Of a stretch of 26,525 nucleotides of DNA, positions 1 through 9,704 are shown piece by piece (position 1 is the stretch's first letter; the number at the start of each line of letters is the position of its first letter). The DNA lies in assembly GCA_030374735.1 (NCBI GenBank), contig JASCIV010000245.1, positions 2,690 to 29,214 on the forward strand, given 5' to 3'. The notes under the pieces were generated by a model that was not told the origin of the DNA, made no database searches, and saw only the letters and a list, made by a program, of their open reading frames with translations. Origin of the DNA: Gracilaria caudata. Its lineage: Eukaryota > Rhodophyta > Florideophyceae > Gracilariales > Gracilariaceae. Both the position numbers and the translations under genes were made by a program.

Positions 1-700
1 AAGTTGAGGGTTCAGTCGCGTCTGGAGGTGTATCCTGCTGTTGAAGTTGTTGGGGTTCAGTTTCGTCCGCTGTTGCGTTGACAAGTACAGTCTTTGACTC
101 TGTTTCGTCTGCATCAACTTCCACCCCATTCTCTGGTTCTCCCTCTACGGCATGGATCTTGTTCTCTCTTGCAGAGTCGTCTTGGATATGAGATGCACTC
201 GAAGTTGAGGGTTCAGTCGCGTCTGGAGGTGTATCCTGCTGTTGAAGTTGTTGGGGTTCAGTTTCGTCCGCTGTTGCGTTGACAAGTACAGTTTCTGACT
301 CTGTTTCGTCTGCATCAACCTCCACCGCGTTCTCTGGTTCCTCTTTCACGGTATGGATCTGATTCTCTGTTACGGAGTCGTCTTGCACATGAAGTCCAAT
401 CGAATTTGAAGGGACAGACGCGTTTGGAGGTGTATCCTGCTGTTGGACTTGTTGAGGTTCAGTTTTGTCCTCAGCTACGTTGGCAAATTCAGTCTTTGAC
501 ACTGTCTCGTCTGCATCAACCTCCACCGCGATTTCTGGTTCCTTCTTCACCGTATGGATCTGATTCTCTCTTGCAGAGTCGTCTTGCACATGAAGTCCAC
601 TCGAAGTTGAAGGTGCAGATGCGTTTGGAAGTGTATCCTGCTCTTGCACTCGTTGAGGTTTGGCTTCGTCCTCAGTTGCGTTGTCCTCTGACTCTATATA
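1..700 (-). repeat. 201-bp (67-codon) tandem repeats in the tail of the left-edge gene
   Basis: The same sequence recurs with an exact 201-base period at 1, 202, 403 and 604. Copies 1-201 and 202-402 are almost identical, while 403-603 and 604-700 are more diverged. The period is a multiple of three, so the frame is kept. Each unit codes for an acidic segment with recurring Gln-Asp-Asp-Ser, Glu-Val-Asp-Ala-Asp-Glu-Thr and Gln-Asp-Thr-x-Pro motifs. The array runs off the left edge, so the copy number is unknown. Confidence 0.95.
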
Positions 701-2932
701 ATCTTCAATTCTGGTTGTGTCTTTTGTCTCCGGAGGGAGTTCGCTATGATCCTGTTGCAAATCATGTTCTTGTTCACCAACTGTATCAGCTGGTTGATGT
801 TTAACTTCAATCTGAGTTTCGTTTTCGATTTCTAATCCTGGGTCAAGCTCGGAATCGATTGTATGTTCTATCTTTTCAGGGCCCTCGGCTGCACCGGAGG
901 ATGCAACATCGATTGCAGTCTCAGTCTGTGGCGTGATATCGTGTGCTTCCAAGCTATCCCCGTCATCTTCAACAGAACCTTCATGAGCACGTGAATCAAC
1001 GTTGGCTTCTTGAACCGTCTCATGTTTCTGCTCCTGGTCGCTACCTTCCGCGTGTGTCTGACCTTGCTCATTTTGAATTTCGGAGACTGCGTCGATATTG
1101 CTTGCAGGTTCAGCGTCTTTCTTGGCCCCTATATTTTGTGCCCCAACCGTTCCATCTCCTGCCTTCAGCTCATCGATATGATCCATCAAGGACTGAGGTG
1201 CAGTGTCGACGATGAGTTCCGACTGAGCACGAAGATCCATCAGCTTAGAGTCAAGTGCTTCCGATTCTACTTCAGTTCCTTCGGGGTGGCCTTCATCAAC
1301 TACAGCCAGCACATCTACGGCATCATGATCTCTGTCATTCTCCAGACTTGCAGGTCTAGGATCAGTGTCTTTCGTTTGCTCGAAATAAGTAACTTCATCT
1401 TGTTGAACTGTTGGTTTATCTGTTTGGATCGCCACGGCATCTTCTATGTCCGCTTGTGTCTCAGTTAGTGTCATAGATTCCTCGATGGACACAGGTTCAG
1501 GGTTGCGTTCCACACAAGTCAATATCTGTTCAGTTAATTCGGGTGCTTCAGTTCGGGGACCATTGGTTGAGTTCTTGCCAATCGCTATAGTATTGCCTGT
1601 TTCCACTTCGGCGTGTAGATTCTCCGTTTGCTTGCCACTTTCTCGGACCTCTGGTTGTACAGCCGAAGCGGGCGGCTCAGCTTCCACAATATCCGCATTG
1701 GCGTCCGCAGTTGTATTAGGCTCACGAGCAACGTCATTCTCGGGCTGAGCCTGTGAAGGCGTAGATTCTTCAGTCTGCAGTACATCTGCTGTGAAGTCAG
1801 TTCTCAACGCCAGTGCGTTCTGTGTTACTCCATTATCCTCGACGGCGCTTTCGGTTTGTTCAGGAACGTGGGACTGCTCACTGTTGTTGAGGGTTGGAGA
1901 ATCATCACTCACGGTTAATTGTACGGCTTCTGATTCCACTTGAACGGACTTTGGGATTTCACTGACAGTTGCTGTTTCGCCGGTTGTTCTTCTGCGCTCA
2001 GTAATCGTGTTGCCTTCATTTTTTTCAGGGGCTTGTGGGTCGGACGCGGGCTCAACGGCTGGTGCCCTCTGAGGTGGTTGTCGATATTCGATTACAGAGG
2101 TGTTTTCAGCCAAGTTATCGGATTGCTTCGCAACGCCAGAGAGAGGAGTAATTTGATTAGCCGATGAGGTCTGTCCTTCCTCGGTGGTATGGAGGGTTTC
2201 AGCGGTGCCATCTGTTTGCACAGCACTTGTGTCACATTGCGGCTCAACTTGCGAATGGTGCTGGGTACGAATGGTTGGTGCGAGAGTTGCACCAGATTCT
2301 GGATCAAAGGCATTGGATGCACTTCCGGAGGCTATTTGAGAAGAAGGATGTGGCTTTTGATGCGAAGTGGGTGGTTGATCTGAAGACGATGCAGCAGCAT
2401 CGGTTTGATCGCGCTCCTCCGCGATGGTGGACAAGAATGGACGGGTAGGGCCATCAAAAGGTGGCTGTACTCCATGCGTGGCACCAAAGGTATGATACGA
2501 AGTTCGTTGACTGAAACGTGGACGCGGGTGATTTAACAGATCGTCATCATGGTAACCATCGAACTTCCTTACGCAAAGGCCGTAAATGACCAGCCCAACA
2601 GCAATGATAATGAAGGCGACGGGAACAATCCTTAGCATCCATCCCTCCCTCTTGATGCAAGAGGCATTGACTATGGAAGATACTTGCGCACAAGCGGTTG
2701 GAAAATGTGCGGCACAGGTGTGAACATCACAAAGCGAACAAGAATAGACGGAGAAGGAAGTGGCTGTAGGTGGGATACATTCTGTTCTTCCTTGGCTGCC
2801 AATGGAGTAACAACAATCGCATTGGCAATTGTTATCAAGAAGACGGGAGGGAAAGCGTGGATGACCCGAGACCGCCACTGAAAACACCAATACAATCGCA
2901 ACAACGATCACCAACTTTTGATCCCGAGGCAT
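1..2932 (-). CDS. Putative type I membrane protein: signal peptide, 10-Cys ectodomain, one TM helix, long acidic repeat tail (3' end outside window)
   Basis: Read directly from the minus strand. The frame starts at ATG 2932-2930 and I found no stop down to base 1, giving at least 977 codons. Residues 1-23 form a clear signal peptide (MPRDQ, then a hydrophobic run ending near Ala-Val-Ser-Gly). Residues 24-98 hold ten cysteines (36, 38, 40, 41, 52, 65, 68, 73, 81, 92), an even number that suits five disulfides. Residues about 100-120 are one hydrophobic helix, followed by Arg-Lys. The rest is hydrophilic, rich in Glu, Asp, Gln, Thr and Ser, and ends in tandem 67-residue repeats. I infer a cell-surface or endomembrane protein with a small disulfide-rich lumenal domain and a disordered cytoplasmic tail. 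I do not recognise the family. A second ATG at 2638 would remove the ectodomain but keep the helix. The hydrophobic leader favours 2932. The gene is divergent from the DUF4079 gene. Confidence 0.8.
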   Translation of the reverse strand, partial: MPRDQKLVIVVAIVLVFSVAVSGHPRFPSRLLDNNCQCDCCYSIGSQGRTECIPPTATSFSVYSCSLCDVHTCAAHFPTACAQVSSIVNASCIKREGWMLRIVPVAFIIIAVGLVIYGLCVRKFDGYHDDDLLNHPRPRFSQRTSYHTFGATHGVQPPFDGPTRPFLSTIAEERDQTDAAASSSDQPPTSHQKPHPSSQIASGSASNAFDPESGATLAPTIRTQHHSQVEPQCDTSAVQTDGTAETLHTTEEGQTSSANQITPLSGVAKQSDNLAENTSVIEYRQPPQRAPAVEPASDPQAPEKNEGNTITERRRTTGETATVSEIPKSVQVESEAVQLTVSDDSPTLNNSEQSHVPEQTESAVEDNGVTQNALALRTDFTADVLQTEESTPSQAQPENDVAREPNTTADANADIVEAEPPASAVQPEVRESGKQTENLHAEVETGNTIAIGKNSTNGPRTEAPELTEQILTCVERNPEPVSIEESMTLTETQADIEDAVAIQTDKPTVQQDEVTYFEQTKDTDPRPASLENDRDHDAVDVLAVVDEGHPEGTEVESEALDSKLMDLRAQSELIVDTAPQSLMDHIDELKAGDGTVGAQNIGAKKDAEPASNIDAVSEIQNEQGQTHAEGSDQEQKHETVQEANVDSRAHEGSVEDDGDSLEAHDITPQTETAIDVASSGAAEGPEKIEHTIDSELDPGLEIENETQIEVKHQPADTVGEQEHDLQQDHSELPPETKDTTRIEDYIESEDNATEDEAKPQRVQEQDTLPNASAPSTSSGLHVQDDSARENQIHTVKKEPEIAVEVDADETVSKTEFANVAEDKTEPQQVQQQDTPPNASVPSNSIGLHVQDDSVTENQIHTVKEEPENAVEVDADETESETVLVNATADETEPQQLQQQDTPPDATEPSTSSASHIQDDSARENKIHAVEGEPENGVEVDADETESKTVLVNATADETEPQQLQQQDTPPDATEPST

Positions 2933-3780
2933 GACTGAGAAGATCCGCTCAGCAACCAACAAGCAACTGCACACGAACAACACCAACGCGTACAAAACAA
3001 GGCCACATTCACAACGAAGCACACAGTCGGGCCCCAGCACAACTGTTGAGACAAAGCCAGCAACCTCGACAGCCACCGTCGTCGCCAAAACAGCGTCGCG
3101 CCCAAACGGCCACAGCACCCAAAGCCCAAAGCTGGAGAGCGCCCAACAAAAAAACGCCGCACCGGCGCAGCAAACATGCAGCTGTCGCCGATTTGCACGC
3201 AGCGCGCCACGCACATCGCCCATCTCATGGCCACCCAACGCGCATCCACCCCGCGCTCACCGCGAGCCCCCGCCACGCGCCTCGCGCGCGCCATACGCGC
3301 GCGTTGATTGGGCGGCGCCAACCACGCAACCCAAATGTACGTGTGACCAGTGACCAGCATCACGCACTTCGTCACTCCGCCACCCGCCGAGCTTCCAGCC
3401 TGGAGGCGCGCACACGCGCCACGTGACCGTTTTGTAAGCTCACGCTGTAAAGCGCCTAACGCACGCGCGGCACGTGCGCGCGGATTGAATCTCGGCGCGC
3501 TCGACGCGTAACGGCGCCGATTATGCACCGTACACGTGGCGAGGTGTGGCCGTTCCGCCGCCCGTTGGATCTGCGTTGTTTTCGTCTGGTCTCTAACATT
3601 ATCTCCACTTCGCGTTGGCTGTGTGGTTTACCCGTCTGCTGCACGCAGCAGCACGATCCGCCTGATTCACGTTTTGTTTGCGGTTCGGCGCAGTGGCACA
3701 AACAAACACGTACGTCGTTTGCCATTGTCTCTTGTGTGTCCGCCCAACGTCTTCGACGAGCTTCTGTTCCATCTGCAGTC
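2933..3780. promoter_or_regulatory. Divergent intergenic region between the repeat-tail gene and the DUF4079 gene
   Basis: This stretch of 848 bases must hold the promoters of both flanking genes. It is rich in CGCG and CACGTG-type words, with a CACGTGAC at about 3419. No TATA box is obvious. The last 250 bases are probably 5' leader of the plus-strand gene and contain a short hairpin-capable palindrome (3636-3651, CTGCT and AGCAG arms). Overlapping frames here (2908-3528 minus, 2931-3426 plus) look like chance Ala/Arg/Pro-rich readings of GC-rich DNA. Confidence 0.5.
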
Positions 3781-4416
3781 ATGAACGCCGCCTTCATCCC
3801 CGCCGCTCACGGCACGCTGCGTGTTTCCCGCGCCCGCCGTGCACCGCTCTGCCCGCGTCGCAGTGCCTCCGCCCTTGCGCCGCGAATGCACGCCGATCCC
3901 AATCTCCCAGCCCAGATTTTAGCCGCCAATCCCGCCTGGCTCACCAAGGTAGCCGATGCCTTCGCCACGCTCAACCTGCCCAAGCCAGTTGTGGAGTGGG
4001 GTCATCCAGCTCTCATGACCTTTCTCGTCCTGGGAATGGGCGCCCCCGGCGCCTATTTCGGCTGGGCCGGACGTCTCAACGATGACAAGAAGGCCGGCGT
4101 GCAACAAAAGAAGCTGCATGAGAACGTCATGCTTGCGTTCTTTATGCTCGCGTTTTTGGGCGGTACCGGTGGTACCTTGTCGGTTGCTATGCAGGGGTAT
4201 GACATTTGGCAATCGCCTCATTTTCTGTCTGCCGCGCTTGTGCTGTTCATGCTTACCGTCAATTCAGTACTAGCATACACCGGCTTCACGATTGGGAACG
4301 ACGGCACACCAAAAGGGCGTCTACAGGGACGAAAGCTTCATGCATACTTTGGCGCCGCCACCATGGGCGTATTTTTAGTACACGGAGTCCTCGGTGCTTT
4401 AATTCTCTTGGGTTAG
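3781..4416 (+). CDS. Plastid DUF4079 family membrane protein
   Basis: The product is 211 residues. Residues 1-36 are rich in Ala, Arg, Ser and Pro, lack acidic residues and begin MNAAFIPA, which fits a red-algal plastid transit peptide with an early Phe. The mature part has about four hydrophobic segments. They include EWGHPALMTF near residue 63, a Gly-rich helix after the KKLHENVM segment, a third helix with VNSVLAYTGF, and a C-terminal helix with KLHAYFGAATMGVFLVHG. The spaced histidines in helices recall haem-ligating cytochrome b561-like folds and are typical of DUF4079 proteins of cyanobacteria and plastids. Function is unknown, and location in a plastid membrane is inferred. The frame is open back to an ATG at 3523, but that 86-residue extension is Cys/Trp-rich and unlike a transit peptide, so I chose 3781. 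A possible ATTAAA poly(A) signal lies at 4517-4522. Confidence 0.85.
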   Translation: MNAAFIPAAHGTLRVSRARRAPLCPRRSASALAPRMHADPNLPAQILAANPAWLTKVADAFATLNLPKPVVEWGHPALMTFLVLGMGAPGAYFGWAGRLNDDKKAGVQQKKLHENVMLAFFMLAFLGGTGGTLSVAMQGYDIWQSPHFLSAALVLFMLTVNSVLAYTGFTIGNDGTPKGRLQGRKLHAYFGAATMGVFLVHGVLGALILLG

Positions 4417-4546
4417 TACTCAAAAACCCCTAACACGCTAAAGCTTGTTAGTGCCACTGCGATGCTTCTCATGCACGCAACGATTTTGAAGCTTTTCTTC
4501 CTCTGGATAAGCATACATTAAACATCTAAGATGTTCTCTACTCTTG

Positions 4547-7500
4547 TTACATCCTTCGATTTCGAGCGCTTCGGCGAACTACTGGATGAGCCGCTTCCTG
4601 CACTCCTCCGTCTTCCAACTCTTCTGAAGAACGCTTTCTTCCCCGCGAACTTCTCTTAGATCTTCGCAACGCCGAAGCGTCTTCCACCTTCACCTTCACC
4701 TTCTGCTTTTCCTTCTGCTTTTCCTCTTTTTTCGGCTCTTCTGTTTGCTCTTCCTTTTCCTCTTCCTTTTCTTTTTCCTCCTCCTTCTCCTCATCCCTCA
4801 CATTTGCCTTCGCCCTTTCCGTCTGCTTTCCCACTTCCTTGTTCTCATCCTTCACTTTTGGTTTCGCCCTTACCGTCTGCTTTCCCTCTTCCTTTTGCTT
4901 TTGCTCCCCCTTTTCCTTATCCTCATCCTTCCCTTTTGGTTTCGCCCTTACCGTCTGCTTTCCCTCTTCCTTTTGCTTTTGCTCTCCCTTTTCCTTATTC
5001 TCATCCTTCACTCTTGGTTTCGCCCTTACCGTCTGCTTTCCCTCTTCCTTTTGCTTTTGCTCTCCCTTTTCCTTCTTCTCATCCTCCACTTTCCCATCAT
5101 CGACCATGTTATCCACATTACTCTCCAACTTCGCAAGACGATCAATCAACTTCTTCTCATCCTCACCTGATTTAGTAACTCGTGATCGACGCTTTTTCGA
5201 TTTCCCTGTGCTGGGGACACTAGAAACCTTCACGTTGGATACTGTATGCCCCGGCGTGTTCTTTGCTGACTCCACTACATCTCTGTCATCCAGCTTTCTT
5301 GCAAGTTCCACCAATGACGGTCTCACCACATCCGTCGACTTCACCTTGCGAGCAACGAACATATCCGCAGGCAACACAACCCGCCCAGGATCATCAGACA
5401 AGTTCCATTTCCGCCCTGCTTGTTTCTTTCTCAGAATACCACCTGCAATTCGTGAAAGTTCGATTACATGTTCTGTTCCCTGCTTGCCATCGCGATCCGT
5501 AGCCAATTGAGCGATTGAAACACTTTCAATGTATGCGTTCAAGATACCTGCATGTTCGTTCGACTCCAGCAAGCGATCCAGAAAAAGCTCCAAGCATTTT
5601 TGCGACTCTGCAAAGCCCATTTCTTGATCTAGTTCAACCCCGGGCAGATGCGCCAGCACCCAGATCAAGTCGGCTATAGCAGACTCCGGCAGAAGCAGCA
5701 TACTCGCCGATTTTCCCTTTTGCCTCTGGTGATTGTACACTCTTCGTCCCTGCTGGAATATCGCGGTCAGCATTGATCGAGCCTGGGCAAGGTTTTCCAT
5801 CACAGGTTCAACAGCCATCAATCCTAAAGCAACTGACCACCGCAATGGCAACTTCTTTCTCAAAATGCAGTTGCAAACGCTCTTCGCAAAAGAAAGACGC
5901 ACAATCGGGCTTGAATCTTGCGCAAGGAGCAAAGTCGTGACGATCACAAGCGGAGTAACCCTTCGGAAAAATCTTGGTTGCCTCGACAAATATAATATTC
6001 CTCGACCAGCGCATAACCGACAAACTGCAAACACTGCCGCCAATGAAGGACTCGGGCCCTCAGTGGCGACATCAGGCATCTCTTCATCGGTCTCCTTTTT
6101 CACAACAATCGACGAGTCGCTCTGCGGCTCGACCTTAACTTTACCTTGCGGTTCCTCTTTTGCACATGTCGAAATCGAAAATACATCACCGTGAGTGTCG
6201 TCGCATATTCTCATCAGTATGTCAATGACTGCTAAACTCTCCTCATCGTCTTGGAAAGCCAAGCTGTACACGAGGAGTTTCACGGCTCTTTGTACGAGCT
6301 CAGCTAGATATAGTGATCTTCTGTCCACCATTTCACCCGCTAACGAGCCCGTATCGGCCCCGAAAATGTGGCTGTTGGACAACACTTTCTCCATATCTCC
6401 GGCATCTAGCCACAAATTGGTGTCCTCATTCATGGTGTCTTCCGTCGAGCGGATCAAACTGTTCATTGTTCCTCTCAGCAAAGCTCTTGAGAAATCGAAA
6501 CATTCCAAGGCGCATGACTTAAAACAATTTGGCGCATACTTTGCAAGTTGAGAAAGAGAAGCCAACGGAGCCACGATTGATTCAATTACCCCCGTAAACG
6601 AATCCAACTTCGCAGTGAGACTTTTGCCCAGTTTGGTCAAAGCTTCCGGGTCATTTCTCCTCAGACGAATATAAGCTCGGCATCCCCACTTCGAAAGCTT
6701 TCCTCCGCGATCGGGGCGAGTCAATGAAGCAGTCATCATATGCTTCTCAAGAGTGGCAAACAACTTTTCGTTACCAGCCTCCAAAAGGCTTCCGACAGGG
6801 AGCTGACAAATCAGTCTCATACCACAAAGGATGATATCAGCAGATGAATCTGAAGACTCTAGGTTATGACCAGCCAATGATACTGTTTCTTCCACTTTAA
6901 GTGCAAGAACTTCACTGCAATCAGTTCCAATAAGGTCAAGGAAACGAACAATTCCAGGCAAAACATGCTTTCCACTTTCCGTAGCCATTAGAGGCAAGGC
7001 ACCATTCTTTTCTCGATCAACCAGTGGTATCGAGCTCTCTTCCTTCGCTATGTCACATGCCACTGAAAAATAAGACCCTGAAAACACACCGGCGCTGCAA
7101 ATGGGGAACACATGCTCAGTGAAGAAAAGCCCTTCTCCTGATTTAGAACCAAGTCGCGACACAACATCCTGTCGAGCTTCGGCAACTTCTGTAGGAGTGG
7201 ATGAAGGATGCAAAGCCTTCAGAATCTTGTCGAATATCTTGAGATCTGCAGCTGTTGCAAACGTCATACAAAGTTGCTGGCAGTTTTCCAGATTGTTGGG
7301 AGAGTCAATACGCGCTGACAGGAGAGCGGCAAGTGCGAAAGCGTGATTCCGCAACCTGATAGTCGGTGTAGCAGCAGGGAGGCTCTTATCTTGTTCTTCG
7401 CCTTGGATCTTTCTAGAAAAAGTCGGGTGAGTAGGAGTAACTTCCTTTTCGATACGAGTTGGAGAAGGGGCAGACTTTCGCGAATCGAGGCGGAACTGCG

Positions 7501-9571
7501 CGATAGCTTTCAATTGTGCTCTCGTACTCCACCGACTCTGAACTATCGCCGAAAGCTGAGCAAAAAAAGTTTCCGAAAGCTGGGAGATGAAAATCGCCAA
7601 GCGACGTAAACCCGCTCTCATATTGACACCGTTATCCTTCGAAATAGCAGGAATCTGCTCAAAGATAAGCTTCTCTATACCACGGACACTTTTCATGTCC
7701 CCAGCATCACTGAGAGACAAGTAGGCATTCAGAATAACGTCTGGGAGCCATGAGAGCTTTAGCATTCGCGTTTCCAACACGTCGTTCATCGTGGCGGGTT
7801 CAATTGATGTTCGAGGTCTTCCCCGCCCCCGACTTCCTGCATTTGAACTCTTGTTCTTCTCCCAGTCCATAGAAGCATCCCTCTCATCAGAACTTTCCTT
7901 ACTGGAAGTTGGTCTGGAATAAGATGGATTTGCGTTCGTGAAAATCTCGCAAACTTGAGCCAGAGCAACTTTTCTCACCTGAGGTTTTCTGTCACAGAGA
8001 CGTGAGGACAATACCTTCAATAAATCCTCGCTCGCCCGATGAATACATTTGCCGATAGATTCAAGAGCCACACACCTAACATGGTCATCCCTATCAATCG
8101 CTCTATCCTTCAGCATATCGTCAAGAGCATCCGCATGCTTTGGGTGCACCAAAAGAAGTGGGCCAAGGGACGCGGTAATCTCGGAGCGAATCTCAGCATT
8201 CACATCTCGCTGTCGGTTTAGAAACTCCGCAAACAACGACGGATAAGATTCAATAACATCCACCCTCGACGTGAAAAGGCCTGCCAAGATTTGCGCGCTG
8301 GCCAGTCGAATGCTCTCATCAGACGAGCCTATAAGGTTCTCCAGGCTCGGAATGACATAAATGAGCACATCCGGCGCTATTCTGTTAATTGCAACAAGAA
8401 GTTGCGCAATGTGTTCGTGATGCTCAGAAAGCTCAGCTTTCGACGACGCTTCCTCTTCCTCGAGCCGCCGTTTCGCAGGACTTTTTCGTCGAGTGGAATG
8501 TTTTTTATCTGGGGTGCCAAGACTCTTAACCGTTTGTAGGCAGCGCAGCGACTCGTTCAAGATGCTGCACAGTGGTACTTGGACACACGCACGAGCGCCG
8601 TGAAGGACGGTCCCCGCCAACGAAACGGAGGCTGAGGTATACTGTAGCTGTGGTACAAGTGGCGCCAACATGGCATCCAACACTTCTTTTCTCAGCTCCT
8701 CCGCCTCCTCAAGCAGCGATATCAGAATGTCCGCAAGATACTGCCTCGCCTTTTCTGACTGATGCGCACGCACTATGGCATAGAAGCAGCCGAAAATATC
8801 GCACACAAACTGGTCATCGTCGCAAAAAATGACAAAGGTCTTCACGGTGGCAAGTTGTTCCAGCAGCGAGAAGCGATATGCCTCATACGCATCGTTTGCA
8901 GTAGCCATCACTGCGAGCTGTTCGACAAAAAGAGTGCTGAGTTGATCCAGTTTTCTCTGCGATACCGGAGGTTGCGGGGCGCATATCCGCAGCAACTCGG
9001 CCATACAACAAGCAGTAAACAGCTTGACGCAATCATCTTGATGCGTGATGAAGCGCTCAGTCGCGAGCGCTTCCGCCAAAGCGTGCAAGTCATCATCGTC
9101 AGTGAGGTGTCTCTCCGGCAACCTCTTCGAATCGCCCGCAGGAATGTCCGCCGCTTCCACAAGATTCACAACGGTCTGCAGTCGACCAAGCAACCATCTC
9201 AACTTCGCAACCAACTGCTCATCGCTCAACTCCACGACACGATGCGCCCAATCAGCAGTGAGCGCAACTCGAACGCCATCTTCCTCCGACGCGCTCATCG
9301 AGCCGCGCTGCGAGAACGGGTCGGTGGCGGACGATAGCGTGACGCGTTCCTCAGCGCCCACACGCGCCCTATGCGCGGCGACGTGATGCGCGGCAATCCT
9401 CTCGAAGTGAGCGCGTCTTCTCACAAGGTCGCGCGTGCGTCGCGCAGAGTGTCGGAACGAGGTGCGCCGCAATCGGCGCGGCGGCGTGCTGGCGACGTCA
9501 TCGTCGTCGGAGGCGGCGTGTGCGAGCGTGGCGGCGGCGGCCAGAGCGGCCGCTCTAGGTCGACGGGGCAT
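4547..9571 (-). CDS. PDS5: Sister-chromatid cohesion protein PDS5
   Basis: The product is 1674 residues, close to plant PDS5 and longer than animal forms of about 1350-1450. Known role: PDS5 is a HEAT-repeat regulator that binds cohesin and controls its loading, acetylation and release in the nucleus. The N-terminal core reads like the family. It has ELSDEQLVAKLRWLLGRLQ (from about 114), a strongly conserved stretch HQDDCVKLFTACCMAELLR (177-195) followed by an APxxP motif, then YRFSLLEQLATVKTFV, and later HEAT helices such as SLENLIGSSDESIRLASAQ. The last 200 or so residues are low-complexity Lys/Glu with 26-residue repeats and basic tails like those of other PDS5 proteins. Residues 1-91 are Arg-rich and unlike PDS5, so the ATG at 9298 (MSASEEDG) may be the true start. 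One uninterrupted reading frame, no intron. The neighbouring minus-strand gene ends 280 bases upstream. Confidence 0.92.
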   Translation of the reverse strand: MPRRPRAAALAAAATLAHAASDDDDVASTPPRRLRRTSFRHSARRTRDLVRRRAHFERIAAHHVAAHRARVGAEERVTLSSATDPFSQRGSMSASEEDGVRVALTADWAHRVVELSDEQLVAKLRWLLGRLQTVVNLVEAADIPAGDSKRLPERHLTDDDDLHALAEALATERFITHQDDCVKLFTACCMAELLRICAPQPPVSQRKLDQLSTLFVEQLAVMATANDAYEAYRFSLLEQLATVKTFVIFCDDDQFVCDIFGCFYAIVRAHQSEKARQYLADILISLLEEAEELRKEVLDAMLAPLVPQLQYTSASVSLAGTVLHGARACVQVPLCSILNESLRCLQTVKSLGTPDKKHSTRRKSPAKRRLEEEEASSKAELSEHHEHIAQLLVAINRIAPDVLIYVIPSLENLIGSSDESIRLASAQILAGLFTSRVDVIESYPSLFAEFLNRQRDVNAEIRSEITASLGPLLLVHPKHADALDDMLKDRAIDRDDHVRCVALESIGKCIHRASEDLLKVLSSRLCDRKPQVRKVALAQVCEIFTNANPSYSRPTSSKESSDERDASMDWEKNKSSNAGSRGRGRPRTSIEPATMNDVLETRMLKLSWLPDVILNAYLSLSDAGDMKSVRGIEKLIFEQIPAISKDNGVNMRAGLRRLAIFISQLSETFFAQLSAIVQSRWSTRAQLKAIAQFRLDSRKSAPSPTRIEKEVTPTHPTFSRKIQGEEQDKSLPAATPTIRLRNHAFALAALLSARIDSPNNLENCQQLCMTFATAADLKIFDKILKALHPSSTPTEVAEARQDVVSRLGSKSGEGLFFTEHVFPICSAGVFSGSYFSVACDIAKEESSIPLVDREKNGALPLMATESGKHVLPGIVRFLDLIGTDCSEVLALKVEETVSLAGHNLESSDSSADIILCGMRLICQLPVGSLLEAGNEKLFATLEKHMMTASLTRPDRGGKLSKWGCRAYIRLRRNDPEALTKLGKSLTAKLDSFTGVIESIVAPLASLSQLAKYAPNCFKSCALECFDFSRALLRGTMNSLIRSTEDTMNEDTNLWLDAGDMEKVLSNSHIFGADTGSLAGEMVDRRSLYLAELVQRAVKLLVYSLAFQDDEESLAVIDILMRICDDTHGDVFSISTCAKEEPQGKVKVEPQSDSSIVVKKETDEEMPDVATEGPSPSLAAVFAVCRLCAGRGILYLSRQPRFFRRVTPLVIVTTLLLAQDSSPIVRLSFAKSVCNCILRKKLPLRWSVALGLMAVEPVMENLAQARSMLTAIFQQGRRVYNHQRQKGKSASMLLLPESAIADLIWVLAHLPGVELDQEMGFAESQKCLELFLDRLLESNEHAGILNAYIESVSIAQLATDRDGKQGTEHVIELSRIAGGILRKKQAGRKWNLSDDPGRVVLPADMFVARKVKSTDVVRPSLVELARKLDDRDVVESAKNTPGHTVSNVKVSSVPSTGKSKKRRSRVTKSGEDEKKLIDRLAKLESNVDNMVDDGKVEDEKKEKGEQKQKEEGKQTVRAKPRVKDENKEKGEQKQKEEGKQTVRAKPKGKDEDKEKGEQKQKEEGKQTVRAKPKVKDENKEVGKQTERAKANVRDEEKEEEKEKEEEKEEQTEEPKKEEKQKEKQKVKVKVEDASALRRSKRSSRGRKRSSEELEDGGVQEAAHPVVRRSARNRRM
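4801..5094 (-). repeat. 78-bp (26-codon) tandem repeats in the PDS5 C-terminus
   Basis: The same sequence recurs at 4861, 4939 and 5017, an exact 78-base period, with a shortened diverged copy at about 4805-4858. Each unit codes for a highly charged Lys/Glu/Gln segment containing GEQKQKEEGKQTVRAKP. The three full units differ by only a few bases, which suggests recent expansion or homogenisation. The period preserves the reading frame. Confidence 0.95.
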
Positions 9572-9696
9572 GCTGGGGCGGCGAGCGGCTCAACACGCTC
9601 TGAACGGGGGCGCGCTGGTCTCGCTCACGACTGGTGATTCACGAGACGGACGCAAGCGAAGCTCTCAATGTACCTTCGTAAAAGACGAGCGGCAGT

Positions 9697-9704
9697 TTTG
9701 GCGC
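9697..9704 (+). promoter_or_regulatory. E2F-type motif upstream of PDS5
   Basis: TTTGGCGC matches the E2F consensus TTTSSCGC. It lies about 126 bases before the PDS5 ATG in the 280-base gap to the next gene. S-phase control would suit a cohesin factor. The same 8-mer also occurs inside coding sequence at 4348-4355 and 6529-6536, so position alone is weak evidence. Confidence 0.35.

Noticed and set aside
2908..3528. 206-codon minus-strand frame in the left divergent intergenic region
   Set aside because: Ala/Arg/Cys/Trp-rich chance reading that overlaps the start of the signal-peptide gene in another frame.
3523..3780. In-frame upstream extension of the DUF4079 gene
   Set aside because: The 86 added residues do not resemble a transit peptide, and the leader beginning at 3781 does.
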